From positions 115,888,754 through 115,952,753 of the forward strand of contig CP136061.1 of assembly GCA_032622095.1 (NCBI GenBank): a DNA stretch of 64,000 nucleotides. Direction: 5' to 3'. A model generated the notes under the pieces. The model was not told the origin of the DNA. It did not search any database and was given only the letters and a program-made list of their open reading frames with translations. Below, one piece after another: positions 26,201 to 41,200 of this stretch. Both the position numbers and the translations under genes were made by a program. Origin of the DNA: Siphonodentalium dalli (Eukaryota; Mollusca; Scaphopoda; Gadilida; Siphonodentaliidae). The number at the start of each line of letters is the position of its first letter. Within the stretch, counting starts at the first letter, position 1.

Positions 26201-29200
26201 GATACACATATACAACACATGTCAATACAACACAGGTGTTAGCGCAGAAAGATAGAATGCAGCCTCAAGTTCAATCCTTTGATGATGGCGCAAGTGCCGT
26301 ATTGACCAACCCATTAACACGCCACCCATTTTAGAATCTGTGAATTAAAAAAAAGACTTCTTTAGGTTTATTCAGACACATACAGGGCTTGTATTTTATA
26401 GTTCTTGTTTTCATGGTTGAGGGGAACGACATTTACATCGTATGACGACAACGGGATGCGCATGGAATGCAAGTTCCATACAGATTTGTAAATATGGAAC
26501 AGCAAGAACACTGTAATTCTAGAAACAAGTGTGTAATAAGAGAAAGAAAGGAACCTGGAAAGCTCCCAGAGAGTAGACTATTGGCTAGGGAAGGTATAAT
26601 CTCAAAATCATTTGTATGCAACACTGGGAAGGAGACAAGTCTGTGTTTAGTGTGCCTGTCATTTGCAGAATGAGGTCGCCAGAGGGTGAATTTAGTGCTG
26701 CTAGCCTGCTAGTTTAGTGTGCCTGTCATTTGCAGATGAGGTTGCTAACGCAGGGTTGCCACAACTATGAGTTTTCATAATCGACTAATCGACCGTTATA
26801 ATCGACGGTTAGTCGATTAATCGTTCATATATGCGGCCTATGTTACACCCAGGTAAACAAGTTATAAATGCGAAATTACAATGACTACTTTACATCCAGT
26901 CTGAACATAGTAATAAACTGTCAGTCAGCAGGTTTGTCCTTCTGAGGTCCCCGCCTGTCATCGGCCACCTAAACTCAAATTTGCGCAGCCGGTAAACGCC
27001 CTCCTCGTCGTTTTCTGTGGACTAGAATTTTTTATAATATCTGTCCAGTCAATCAATGTTCCCCGTGAACATGCATCGCAGTGCCAATAGAAAGCGTGTG
27101 GAATTGTCGCATACATATTGAAAACAGACTATAGTTAGTTTTGCAGAGATTTCCATTGTGTATCGATTATGTCACCTGACATACATAGAGCACTTAGTTT
27201 ATATCGATGTGACATTCGATTTCAACCTATTCGGTCACTCCAACAGAGATACATGCATGTGTGATAGATTGATAAAGATAATTATAACCCAAACACAGTC
27301 AGACAGATGCACCATAGCTGTTAAATATATAATAGTTACAATATTAACATCATAATAACTCTATTTATTTACTTCTTACAATGGAACCTGAGTCATAACA
27401 GATTATGTTGTTGTGTTAGCTGTATAGTAAAAGTTATGGGATGATTGAGATTAGAGACCAACAAACACCTGAACATCTATATAAGTGAGGGGTGTATAGA
27501 CCTTGATATTAAATATGATTGATAATGGTTGGATATAAAATATTTTAATACAGAATTATCAGATAACTAAAGGAGAGATATGAGAAGGGTCAAATTGAAA
27601 ATATTAGAGTCATAACATTGGATCGCGTACAGTATACATGTACCTATGGTTAATTTTATTCTAAGCTGATCATTGTAAAGATACAATGTCTGTAACAGCA
27701 GAAATATTATTAAATATTGGGTTAATATTCTCAAAACCATTCAATCAATACCAAAATCTATACACGTGAAGAATGTGTCACAATCAACCTGAATGAGATT
27801 ATAAAAGTGATTGGATGAAAAATATTTGACCAATAAGTCAGCTTCAAGAATACCAGAACCATTATTATTATCCTGCAGCCCAAATGCAATAGAGGGAATT
27901 TCAAAATAAGATATATCCTCAAATGATGAATATTCAATTGGTGGCTTATAATTAATAGAAATTCTTAGTGAACCTGGCCCAAGGCGAAAGAGATAATTTA
28001 AAATCTGCCTATCAGATATGATGTGTCTATGGAATAGGTTAATTTTAATCCTGAAATACATGCAAGTGAAAAGTGGATCACGATCAACCTGGACATAGAA
28101 TAGGAGAATGAACATATGATGTGTGGAGAGTGTTAATAATTTTCAATGACATCATATGATGGAACTAATGTGTGGATAATTTTTTTTCTCAAAATAAGAC
28201 AACAGTGTCTGTAAACAACAATTCTCTAAACAGCCATGCTCCAGAACATCCTTCACATGGACAATGGACTATTTGTATTAATGCCATGAACATGTTTCAA
28301 CAGGTTGGGTTAAATTACTATTGCACACAAACTGGAGTAAAGTATCATCAATCACTTAAATTTGACAGCTCTGGGGGCAGCAGTGGTTTAGCAAAGAGTA
28401 TCCAGTGTCATTTTCCAATAAAGCAGATTACTGTGTAAAGTTGTTTGTCTTAAATTCTCACAGGGCATATACAATAGGTAGTAAATTACTTGAATTATAA
28501 AGGGCCATAACTCTGTTAAAATATATCGGATCAAACCCAAATTTGAACTTGATCTGTATTTCGGGGTGAGGACCACATGTACCAAATTTGGTGTAGATCA
28601 GATGAAAAATGTTTTGAGTCATAGCAGCTTGCGTGAGTTCTAAGTAAACATAAGTTTGAAAAGGGTTAATTAAACGATACCAAAAACCATACAGATACAG
28701 AACGTGCTAAGAAAAACCTAGGTAAGAAATATGAGGCATATCAGAAGAAAACAGTTTGACTTAGATGCATCAGATAGCATTTGTGTGCAGGGTTAATTAT
28801 TTTCTAAACCGATCAACCGATCGTTACCAAAAACTATACAGGTGAGGGGTGTGTCATTATAAACCTACATATCAAATATGAAAACAATCGGACAAAAAAT
28901 ACTTTGGTCACAGCATCGGATAGCTCATGCCTATGTGCGGATGCAAAGTGTTAATAATTTCTAAACCGATCAACCGATCGATACCAAAAACTATACAGGT
29001 GAGGAGTGTGTCATCATAAACATGCACATAAAATTTTAACAAGATCCGATAAAAAATATTCAAGTAAATGAATCGGATAGCAAGTGTCTACGGACAGACG
29101 GACAGACGGACGGACGAACGACGGATGGTTGATCCGGACGTCGGCATTATGTGTACCATACATGGTATGGGTACACATAAAAAGTATTTGGTATACTTGA

Positions 29201-32200
29201 CTATGTTTATAGTTTAGTGGGTTTACTGATTTCGCTTGGGTTAAGCTCTTCAGGTGTTTGTCACGATCAGCAATCAGGTAGTTTTTCTGAATAAGTGGGA
29301 CGAGGTCTTGTACTGTTTCGTTTATATAGAGAAATTCCGGGTGTTCGGGTGGTGACCTTTGGTTTGACCTTGACCTAAGTTTATTTGGTAAAGGTTACAT
29401 GTACTTTTACTTTTTTGGGCAATGGTTACATGTACTGTTACGTAAGTGTGGGTTCACAACAATTAGAGTTCGTGGAGAATTCAGGTATATATAAGAGTTG
29501 AGTTTCTTATATCTTTCGGTTATTTTAGACTGACTTTGTTGGTATTCAGTTTAGGAAGTCCATGGGAAGTTAATGTAACTTCCAAGGGGATTTCCCAGGT
29601 TTGGTACTTGTCTGTGACGTCACAATACGTTCAGGGAACATGCTGTGAATTGAGTTTGTATACATTTGTTATAGCTACGGCGGTTGTTCTGCCATGGAGA
29701 GGTTTTCCAAGTTTTGTTTATGGAATTATTCATCCTTCGTGGGCATTAATGAGTGTATACTAGTACTTAGCTTTTGCGTGTGCCTATTTGTATGGGGCAG
29801 CACATGGTGTCCATTGTTAGTATCACGTGGTTGTGTTTCTTCTAATTGTTCTTGCGTGGGAATGTAGGTGAAGGTCAGTGGTCGTTAGATGTATTATGAC
29901 GTAATGTGTTACAGGGAAAATCCCGTGTAGGGAAGTTGTTGGTTTTTCCTAATATTGGTTTGTTGTTGTGTTGTGTGTATGTTGGGTCTATTCTCTGTTG
30001 GTAAACGGTTCATTTGAGTACAGATTGATTGGAGAGACGACGGATGTGCTTGTGTGCACTAGCATTTATGTTGGAAGAGTTGTATTATAGAATGTAGACG
30101 GGCATTGTTTGTCCGATTTCGTCCAAGTTCTAGAATTATGTCTTCATGTGCTGGGTGGCTTGCGTGAGGTATGTTTTCCGATTTGTTCCGCTTCCAATGG
30201 CTATATGTCAACCATCTACCCTTGAGTTTGATGTATGTTGACTGGCCTGTCGTCAGACCCTCGTATGTTCGGGGGGTCATTTTCTCTTCGAGTAACGCAG
30301 GTGACTACGTGGAACAGGTGATTTATGAAAAAGAGATTAAGATTATTCACCCTAAGGTGCATGACCTGTTCATGTCCTCTGGATATTTCGTCAGTTAGAA
30401 CATCTAGTTTTATAATTATTATGTTTCGCCGATGTCGAGTGTTTTGTTCTCGATGTCTGAGTCAGTATGTGAGACGTGTGACACGATGTGAGCGGTAATT
30501 GTGTTTACTGACTAGCTTGTGTGAGCATTTGATATATCCCTAATCTGACTGTGAATAATGGTGACTGTTTTATAGTATGAAATTTGAGTAATGAAACATA
30601 GATGCATTCCGATGCACGTCGTCCATTTGGCAATAATGATAGCTAATTACCGATCCATAGGAACATAAATTCACAGTTAAACATAATTTATAAACAATGA
30701 CAAGGCCGTAACACGACATCAAAGGAAGCCGCTGGCCCACCATGACTGTGAGAACATGTCGTACACCGAATTCTTTGAAGATGACCGCCAATCGTCGGCT
30801 GCGACACCAAAGCCGCACCAGAAGTGGCGAGAGAACAGACTGTCGGGTGGTAAATTGTGCTACATACACTGTTAACTTTTACTTCCAGACATGGCATTTG
30901 TGCATAGTACTGCTTACAGACACACCCCCTCCCCCCTTGGGCAATTAGTCGACGAAAGTAAATAACCGTCGACTACCGCACCTGTCGAATGTTAGTCGAT
31001 TAATCAAATAATCGTGGCAAGCCTACGCTAGAGGGTGACTTTAGTGACGATATCCCGCATAGCAGGCTAGCATCACTATATTCACCCTCTGGGGACCTCA
31101 TTCTGCTTAGGCTTATCTGGAAAGTTTCATTATTATCAAATTTATATAGCAACTTCTTCACATAGATTCTATTTCTTTTTTAGTTAGTTTCTCTATATCC
31201 CCAAATTGGCAGACGACACATCATATAATCGAGGTTCCCAATGGGTGTACATCACAATATTCACCATTTGGGAACGTCAATCTGAGTCTATGTCTGCCAT
31301 AGCAGATGAGGCCAATGAGGTCCCCAGAGGGTGAATTTGGTGATGCTAGCCCACTATGCAGGATAGCATCACTAAATTCACCCTCTGAGGACCTCATTCT
31401 GCAAATGACAGGCACACTAAACTCAGGCTTGGCAGAAGATAGAAGACCTAGTTAGAATATTTATATTAGCATACCACATATAAAACATATATTATCTCTG
31501 TAACCTATGTTATTAGTAATTTAATGTGTATTTAGCTATGTGTTATGTAACTCTTTATTGTTGGAGGAAAATAAAGATTATATGTAAGATATATGATTAG
31601 GAATATCCAGGGTTAATGAGCTTAACACATTCACTGCCGACGCCCCTCTAATTACATGCAAAAAGTACGAGATAACTCGTAGTCGGCAGTGAACGTGTTA
31701 AACCCTCAATCAGGTTGTCCAGTATTCAAGGACAGTATGGACATAAGATTGGTCAAACCTTTCATGGTTTTAAGAATGTTGTGTTTGAATGATTTAAAGA
31801 CCCCAAACAAGAGTTATTAAAAAGGCTTAAGTTCATAAACCCAAATAGCCCCTAAACAATGCATATACCAAAGTCCAACCAAACCCCTTTCATTGGCGTG
31901 GACAGACGGACGCACTGACGGACATGTGCAAAACAGTATACCCCCCTTTTTAAAAATAAATTTAAAAAAAAGGGGGCATAACCACAAGATGCAAACAAAT
32001 AATCAACAATAAATATCGTTGACTGATAAAAACCAGAAGATGATGTCTCCTAGATTGCGATGTTTATATATGAATGTGTCGCCCGTATTCTTGATTATAA
32101 AATTAGTTGTGTTTCGATATGCTTGTGAAAATTGTCAACATGTCATTACCTCCGATCTTGCGATTTAATTACAACCAACCATGAAGCAGTGTTTGTCATT

Positions 32201-35200
32201 TTTTTTCGGCTTTTTACCGAAACTGGATTCCACCTAGCAATAGGCACAACAAATTAAATAGCGCCAAGTCTGAGATATTGCCAGTCTGGGTGAACGTCGA
32301 CTCTATATTTGAAATATAGAGTCTGGAGCTTATGTGGCCAAAACCATTTCTATTCAGCGAAGAGCTTCCCCAAAATGACGTCACGGATTAAAAATGTGTC
32401 GCGACATAAACTTACAGCAGATAATATTTGTCGTGTGTGCGACTATTCTTTTTCGGGAGATGAACTCGCTGCATCAACCGGAAAGCTGCATCCGAGAGCA
32501 AAAAATAAGGTCGTCATCAAAAATGATGCTTTAGAACTATTTAAAAGCATAAAATTAAGTCATTTCCTCGGTGTTAACTTTCAGATGACTTTTTTACGAC
32601 AAATAATTTGATTTGCAAACCATGGTACAATCATGAAAGTAAATCAAATACACGGACATGAGTGAGTTCTATTTATATTTATGGGAGGCCAAGTTGGTAT
32701 CATGCGCAGGCCTATCTATCAGGTCTAGCACATCCTTCAAATTAATCCGAATATATAATTTCGAAGCCATTGTTGTCTCTGTTGTATTTGCAAGCATCGC
32801 TTTCGATCGGAGAAATTCCGCTCTGTTACTATATTTAGAGGTGACATTATGGGAGTCTCCGCCCACTAACACTTGTTTATTAACCCATACGGTTTCATTG
32901 GACGGAAAATAATTTACGCAATCAATCAGATTACGGAATCCCGAGGACTTGGAAATGAGATAGCGATGTTATCCGTCAGACCTTATATTCAATGTTGTAA
33001 TGAATATTTAGGTATGAGTTTACTCAGACTGAGATATAGCCAATGGCATGAAGGAATGGAATTTCATCAATAGAGAAAAGAAATCTGAATCAAGTTCCCG
33101 AGATGTAAACCTGATAAGATTATCGTTGACTTTTAACAGAGATTGGTCACAATGTACATTAAAGTGATGTGAAACACTCCGGTAGGGTGATAAAATATAA
33201 ACGGAGAATAATCTTGTTCAAAGTAGTAATTTTTACAAATATTATATCCAAATTGACAACACACACCATCATTCTTAGATATTAATTAAATGCAGTGACT
33301 CTCGATGGCGAAAACATTTTTGTTAGTTTATTGCCGATAGATGCGTCCTGAATCGAGAAGTAAATATTTAGAATTGAGCATAGTTCAGACAATGTTTTCT
33401 ATGGAGTGGTACGGTTGATTTGCTTCAGATTTTCAGCAATGTTAGTAGAATGATACATTCCTCCAGTTGGCATAGCACCTGGATACTAACTGATCAGTTT
33501 CACGAACCAGAACAACTCCATAATATGTCTTTAATTATCCACCATAACAGAGACCACTTTCACAGAACAATTGATCCCATCGCTCACATGGTAGACACCC
33601 TTCTACAGTACTAACCGATTAATTTCTGAAGAATTTGGCCGTCAAACATATCCTCTTCTATGTCCTTAACTATTATCCTGTGATCTGCTAACTCATCATT
33701 TATCCAGTCCAGTAAAACCTTAAAAACCAAACAAAACAATACAATGTTTTTCAACCGATTGTAATTCAAATTCGAGATTTAAAGATGCTAGCATCACTAA
33801 AGCATCACTAAAGTGGGCTAGCATCACTAATTCACCCTCTGGGGACCCATTCTGCTTAGACCTAATCTTCTCTGGAAAGTTTCTTTATATATCAAATTTC
33901 TATAGAAACTTCTTCACATAGATTTTATTTCTTTTTTAGTTTAGTTTCTCTATATCCTCAAATTGGCAGACGACACATTGCATAATCGAGGTTCCCAATG
34001 AGTGTACATCACAATATTCATGGGTCTCATGCAAAGAGTAAAATCAAAGATGGATGCAGCATGCTGGCAGCCATGTATATTGACGAAATTTAGAAAACTT
34101 TGATGGCTCCTAGTGGTCACCCCGAATATCCAATGAAATTTGGTGATGATCGGACGAGGTCTGTAGCATGTGCTAAAGGATTTAGTCGTGCAAAGAGTAA
34201 AATACAAGATGGCTGCCGGCAGCTATGTTTGTTAACAGAATTCATTCAAATTTGATAGCTCCCATCTATAGGTGATCCTAAGGTGATCCTAAACATGCCT
34301 GTAAAATTTCAAAAAAATTATCCAATAATTGTGGACTGCATGGTGTGCCGACAAATTCAAATGTAAAATAACAAATGGCTGCTGGCAGTCATGATTTTTA
34401 ATGAATTCATAAAACAACCAATGGCTCCCATCTAGAGGTCACCCCAAAGATCCACATGAAGTTTGGTGATGATCGGGTGAGGGATGTGGCATGCAGGGTG
34501 TGCCAAAGGAAATTGTTGACGGATGGACGCCAACCCATCGCAAAAGCTAAAACTTGACTTTGTGAAGTTGAGCTAAAAATGTGCCATTATCCAGACTTTT
34601 AACACTGCCATGCAAGCCTGATTATAGCGTGCCTGTCATTTGCAGAATGAGGTCCCCAGAGGGTGAATTTAGTGATACCACATAGTGGGCTAGCATCACC
34701 AAATTCACCCTCTGGGGGACCTCATTCTGGATGGCCTCATCTTCTATGGGAGACATACATGTAGACTCAGATTGGGCAATATTGTGATGTACACCAATTG
34801 GGAACCTCGATTAGGCCAAAAAAAAAACATGTCTGTTTCCGATTTCATGAGCAAAAAAATCCAGGTAGGCAGGTAGGGAAATGTTTTTTTTTTGGCAATT
34901 TTTTTTCTTCAAAATCCTTCTATAATGCACCTTATTCTAAAAACAAGATTAAAGTTGGTATTCTCAATACCTTTGTATCCAGTTGCTGAAGTTTCTGACA
35001 GAAAACTAGTTTTATATCTGACAATATACCCAGAATATGCACCAGAAAGTTTGGAGTGATCTGAGTTCCAAGAAGGGACACAAAAATGCTATCTCCTGTG
35101 GCTCATGGCACCATGTCACAATGTTGCGCAATACTGTACATGACAACATTGATACTATCGGCATTGCTAGCAAAAGTCTAGACAACTTCTATGCCATCAT

Positions 35201-38200
35201 GTTGACATCTCATTTTCACCTGGCCGTGCGACTCTCAGAACAGAACAGATTTATTCCTGAATATTTGGATTCATCTGCAACCACAAATACATGTAATCAT
35301 GTATCTTAATAGAAGTAAATTCTTTTTGAAAATTCAATATAAAATAATTGCTGCTGAATGTAAACATAGTATATACTATATATATATATATATATATAAT
35401 AGAATATCCTCATAGTTTGACAAGAAACAAGGTTTATTTTCGCGTGTAGATTCAGCAAATGGGGGACCGAGCTTTAGCGATGTTCCCCATTTGCTGAATC
35501 ACACGAGGAAATATACCTTGTATCTTGTCAAACTGTATTGTTTTTATCGATCGCCAAAGTTTAAAAGTCGTTAACATCTATTAAATTTGTTTAAATGGGA
35601 TAAGAAATTAATGGGGAATTTCTTCAGGAAACAATTAAATCGATTGCAAGATTTTTGGTTGTACATGTAGTTCTGAGAGCGTGACTTGATTATGATAGCT
35701 GGAGTGTCCGTTCTTGCTTTATTCTAGCACGTGCTAAAATAAAGCCATCGTTTATTTTCCAGCCTTTATCTTTATAGTAGATGACAAAGCTGATGGACAA
35801 AAAGATGTTGTTTTTTTTGGCCTTATGCAATGTGTCGTCTGCCAATTTGGGGATATAGAGAAACTAAACCAAAAAAGAAATAGAATCTATGTGAAGAAGT
35901 TTCTATAGAAAATTGATAATAAAGAAACTTTCCAGAGAAGATGATTGATTGATTGATTGATTGATTGGGGTTTATTGTCGCTTTAGCAACTAAGGCCATA
36001 TCACGACATTGCCAGTTTTAGTGGTGGAGGAAATCCGCACACTTGCGACTAATCTAACAGTGATTTCAATGGCTGATAGACTCGTCAACCATGTGCGGCA
36101 AACCACCGGCGAGTAACTGGCAACTCCGCCAGATAACGATTTCGAGTTACAAAGTCCACGATGGAAACATGTGGATTTGAACCCTTATCGCCAGCGCTGG
36201 AGGGCGAAATGGCCTGGAGTGGTACCCCTAACTGATTGAGCCACCGAGGCCCCCTCCAGAGAAGATGAAGCCTAAGCAAATGACAATCATGCTATAATCA
36301 GGCTTGATAATACAGCATTCATGATGAAACCTGTACTACCCATTGTTCCAATTATCCCCATGTAAAACACCTTGGTATTTCCTGATCACTAACCTGTATT
36401 AACTCCATCACTTTCGGATCATCTCTTGATGCTTTCTCTATGATAGATCTCTCTTCATTCTCATCTGCAAAATTAAACAAGAAGCAGGGCATGAAATTTG
36501 GAGTGAACGGAAAAGTTATGGTGATTCCGTACTTAATTTCATTCAGATCCGATAACCCATGGCTGAGATATATGACTGAACTGACAGACAGACAGATGGA
36601 TGGAAAAATTCAAACCAGTATGCCTAATTTAATTCATGCAGGTTAGATACATATAATCCGATAAAAAGGTTGCAGATAGATATTCCGACCTAATACAAAA
36701 TTGGATTACAGCCTCTGTGTGCATTAACCCTTTCAGTGCAAGGGGCCGATCTCATCGGCCCTAATTTATGGCCCTAATTTTTTTTTTTTTAGATTTGTTT
36801 GGGTTGAATTTTTTTGGGTATGCTTAAGCATGCTATAGCGAATTTAAAAACAAACTGGATAAAACCTTAGGGGCATGTTATAACTCAAAACTATCACCAA
36901 GTATTCATAGTAATAATTTTGATGCCCATGAAAAACGTAAGATTCCCTGGCACTAAACCTACAAAATAAGTCTGTTAAAGAATATAAGAAAAAATTATTA
37001 AAATTGTAAAAAATTAAAAAAAATTGTTAGGCCAATGCATTCTCTTATATATGCGAGGCGACCTATGGTCGACTCGCATATATAAGAGAATGCATTGGCA
37101 CAGGGTATATGGGTTGATACAAAAATCGGACCTGGCACTGAAAGGGTTAAAGACATATTGTGGACTTGTTCAGGTGCGTTAAACTCAGTCCTTCCCAGGA
37201 GACGGGAGCTATTGCTCTCGCACACGACGCTCGCAATTTTCAATTCACGGTGCTAAAATGTGCACTCGTCCCTCTTGTCAAAATGATTATGATGACTGTA
37301 ATCGTTGATTCAATACTGAACTATTTGAAGGTTCATTTTGATCTTTTCTGTTTCAATTCAATTATGGGCATGTGAAAGTGTGACTACATGTAGACATTAG
37401 GACATCTTGTTTGAGAACACCCAACTTGTGATTATATTACAGGGTGCAATTACACCCGTCTTATGAGTTGCGGGAGCAAATAAGTGCTCTTGTTGTGTTT
37501 TCCTCCTGGGAAGTAATGGTTAAACTGTTAAGTTAGTATTCAGGCACTATGACAACTGGAGGAATGTAGTATTCTACTACATCGCCAAAAATCTCAAACA
37601 AATCTACTGTGTGTGCCACTCCATAGAAAACATCATCTCATTAGTAAATATTTACTTCTCGATTTGGAACGCAACTATCAGCGATAAAGTAATGAAAACG
37701 ATTTAGCCATCGAGAGTCACTGAATTTAATTAATATATAATAATGATGGTGTGTGTTGTCAGTTTGGATTTAATATTTGTAAAAATAACTACTTTGAGCA
37801 ATATTATCATCCATTTCTATTTGATCACCCTACCGGAGTGTTTCACATCACACTTGTGGTATAACTCCACCGACTATAAAATATTACTAGACTTCATTTA
37901 ATTTGAAGTTTATTATAAAAATAACTTGCAAAATCACTTAGTCATGAACAAAGAGGGTTAAATTCAGTTGTTATTACAGGGAACCAGTCTTACAGTCTAT
38001 CAATCTCTAGAAACTTCCCATATCACAAACTACAGAAAAAGTTTACTTCAACTCTAAGGATTTGCTGTTTTAAAGGGGTACTGTACACTACTAAATCTGG
38101 TCATTTATGGGAACATCTCCTTTTACACTCAACAGAATATATGCAACAAATGAATGAATTTCAGCCATGGATTAGTGCAAAATACACTCATGTGCTCTAT

Positions 38201-41200
38201 GAACGATGCAAACAACATGGTAATTACAATGAAAATGAATAAATGACTGGAGTTACCATGTTGTTTGCATCATTCGTAGAGCACATGTATATTTTGCACT
38301 AATGCAACATAATTTTGATGATTAAAACAAAGAGAAAGCAGTGCATGAAGTTTTTAAATAGTTCCATGTTGAGTTAATGCAATATACCTTTTCCGCATTA
38401 TTCCGTTTCAGATTTGGAACTTCAATGAATACAAATAGTGTAACATGCAGTGATGTTCCGATAATCGGAATCGGCCATCGGCCGATAATAGCCCATCGGA
38501 TATTAATCATACCTCACAGTTGAACATCGGCTATTACCGATTGTCAAAACAAACAAAAACGTTCTAGTATATAAGCGCAATATGCACGCTTTAATAAACG
38601 TATGCAATTCAACCATAGTATTGAATGTAAAACGAAGCCATTGGCATCATCCAAACAGTCTGATACGACTATAGTCTATATATTATAAGCATGGCAATAC
38701 GCCTGCCCAACATCCTGTGTAATATGAAGTTATTGGTTCAATCGCGTTGACATGAAATAGAATCAAAGAAAGCTTTAAACAGCTGACCTCATTACAGTGT
38801 AGCTCCTGTTGAGCGCGTGCCATATGACGTCACATGCTATGTCAATAATTTGAAGCACACACTGAATGAATTTGTAGTCGCGATCAGAACTGTCTTCAAT
38901 AACGACCAACGTGAGGAGGGGCATAAATAGATTTTTTGTCTTTACAGCATATACTATGAAATACGCTTAGCTCCACTGTCTCGCAAAAACAAAATTGAGT
39001 AGGCGGAACTATAAAAGCTTCCCAGTAGTTAAAAGACAAAAGGTGTGACCAATGGGAACTTGGGGAAATCTCAGACAAATATGACAGCAATTATTATCCA
39101 TCAATCTAAATTTAGTTAATAATCATCGCCATTCCATACATTGTCACAACTTACAAGTATTCAATCAAGACTTTTACTCTGCGTGCAAGTGTTCCACACA
39201 CGGTCATAACGTTACTCTGAGTTGGCACCTTTGATCTCTTTATCAAAACAACTACCGGTATTCATCAAAGGCAGTGCACAACTGACATCGGTAGAAATAC
39301 TTTCGCGACAGTGGTATATATTTCTTTGATGTATTTGGCTTTGAAAGTATACCGGGATAGGAGTGCAATGAATGTATATAGGTTCATTATAGGAGCAAAC
39401 GCACAATATATATATAAACATCGGAATCGGAAATTGGACGATTGTGCCTCCAGTTATCGGAAATCGGTCTGATGGGCTTTTTCATTATCTGAACATCACC
39501 AGTAACAAGAGTTCAGAAGCAGAACATTGTGTTTTAATTGTTATTTTTTATGTCTTCAATGCATCTTTCAGGGACAAATAATGGCCATAGAAAGGTTGTT
39601 CAGTTATTTATCAACCTCGGCGAGAGCTTACCGATGAATGGCAACAAGCCATATTTCCGTCTAAATCCGGAAAAATTACCCATAATTCTGCTGTGGTTAA
39701 GGAGTCGATTACTTAGAGCATTACTGTATGGTCGTTTGTTGAACTTATTAATCTGACATTCCTACTCTTGAGTGCCTAATAAAAGTACAGGGTGGAATAA
39801 TAGTACAGGTTGGAAAATGTTGCGTAACTGAATAATAGTACAGGGCGGAATAAACGTACAGACTGGAAATATTAGTACCATACCGGTACATCCCAACAAA
39901 ACGCACCATCTGACTGGTTTATTGATGCCATGTGACAGAAATAATTTCGATGGATAGCCAGGTCTGCGAATCTAGTGTGCTGATCACTGTCAACAATCAG
40001 AGTTCATTTATCTATGAATAACACAATTTAAGATTGGTGAATTATTTCTTTTGGTTAATTTAATAAACGTACAGGACCAAATAACGATCGTACAGGTGGG
40101 AAATTTACCTCGATTTTAATAATCGTACATGTATGTTTATTAGGCACTCAAGAGTAAGGGATAACTACTCGTCAATGCGTATTTAGTATAGGAAGAGTTA
40201 AGGTGGAATGTTCTGGGTCTGGTACCCATAATTCAATCTCATCCCAATATTTCATTGACAAACAGGAATGATTTATTAATATTAAATATGGATACTGTAA
40301 ATGCTTTAATTTCATTAGTATAAATTTTCGAATATGTACATACCTAACAGGTAGCCTTCTGGACCAATATCAGATATCAATGGGCTAGTCGGACCTTCAA
40401 TAGCATGCTTCCCCTCCTCTTGAATTTCTATGGCTGTAAGGAGAATATTATTTTCAATATAAGACATATGATGATCACAACGATATCACCCATCAGCTCA
40501 CCAACCACAACCTTAGTGTACATTCAGACGACCACGATTCAATCGCAAGTGGAAAGATTTTCCGTTGTAGTAAGTAACCAGTAGTTGGATTGCGCATGCT
40601 CATGACAATGTCGCAAGTCAAAAAAATAATATCAAGCACTGTTTGATTTTAGATGTGAAATCGTGGCATACCCTTGGCTACCTCCACTTGCGACGTAATC
40701 GCAGTCGTGTGTATGTAAAAATCTTAGCTGGAAATGATCATACCGGTAGGGTAGTCAATCACATGCTTTACGAACAACCTAGATATCATCATGTACACGA
40801 CATAGCAATCGTGTGAATCCAGGACCTCGTCTGCCCGATTCCTCCACTTACAATTGTATCGTGATCGTCTGAACGTTCACTTAAATGTACATGTTTTATT
40901 AATCCTTCCATGACTGGAGCTTACTGAAATTTTGCAGAAACTCTGTGCCAGTGCATTCTCTTATATATGCCTCACATATATAAGAGAATACATTGGCCTA
41001 ACAGTATCTATCTCGACCTTGTAAGCCAGTGCATTCTCTTATATATGTTCCCTATGGAAGATGCCCATATATAAGAGAATGCACTGGCACAGATCTTTAA
41101 TGCTGCACCAGCACATTGCAATGGAACAGCAAACAAAACACCTGGTACATTGAGAGAAGCTTTCTGTGCTGATATTAACAATAACATGATTTTGGAGCGC

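Larger units (their letters stand above)
26752..31025. mobile_element. hAT-like element with long subterminal repeats
   Basis: Left cagggttgccacaactatga and right aatcgtggcaagccta are partly inverted. Clustered subterminal motifs (taatcgac, cgacggttagtcgattaatc at the left; tagtcgattaatcaaataat at the right) resemble those of the hAT at 15890. No clean 8-bp duplication is visible. The interior contains D3 repeats and about 1.4 kb with nothing recognised; no transposase was identified. Confidence 0.55.
26640..31435. repeat. Family C copy split by a 4.3-kb hAT-like insertion
   Basis: Family C sequence at 26645-26750 (cctgtcatttgcagaatgag) resumes at 31027-31435 (gagggtgactttagtgac ... caggcacactaaactcaggc). 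The segment between has hAT-like ends. Confidence 0.65.
34814..35822. mobile_element. PIF/Harbinger-like element, 1009 bp
   Basis: It starts GGCCAAAAAAAAAACATG and ends GTTGTTTTTTTTGGCC. A 3-bp TTA lies on both sides (34811-34813, 35823-35825), and family C elsewhere has a single cgattatgca at this spot. A TTA duplication suits PIF/Harbinger. The interior holds a 90-codon frame (35037-35309) of unknown origin, a (TA)n run and a palindrome at 35403-35535. No transposase was seen. Confidence 0.65.
34612..36312. repeat. Family C copy carrying two nested insertions
   Basis: Family C sequence at 34612-34813 resumes at 35823-35944 and again at 36255-36312 (aagcctaagcaaatgaca...). The gaps are a Harbinger-like element and a SINE. 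Confidence 0.75.

Noticed and set aside
35037-35309. A 90-codon frame in the Harbinger-like element as a parvin exon
   Set aside because: It is on the plus strand, shows no CH-domain similarity and lies inside an insertion.
35945-36254. A functional tRNA gene
   Set aside because: A and B boxes are present but the body continues for 300 bp with an (ATCA)n tail and target duplication, so it is a SINE.
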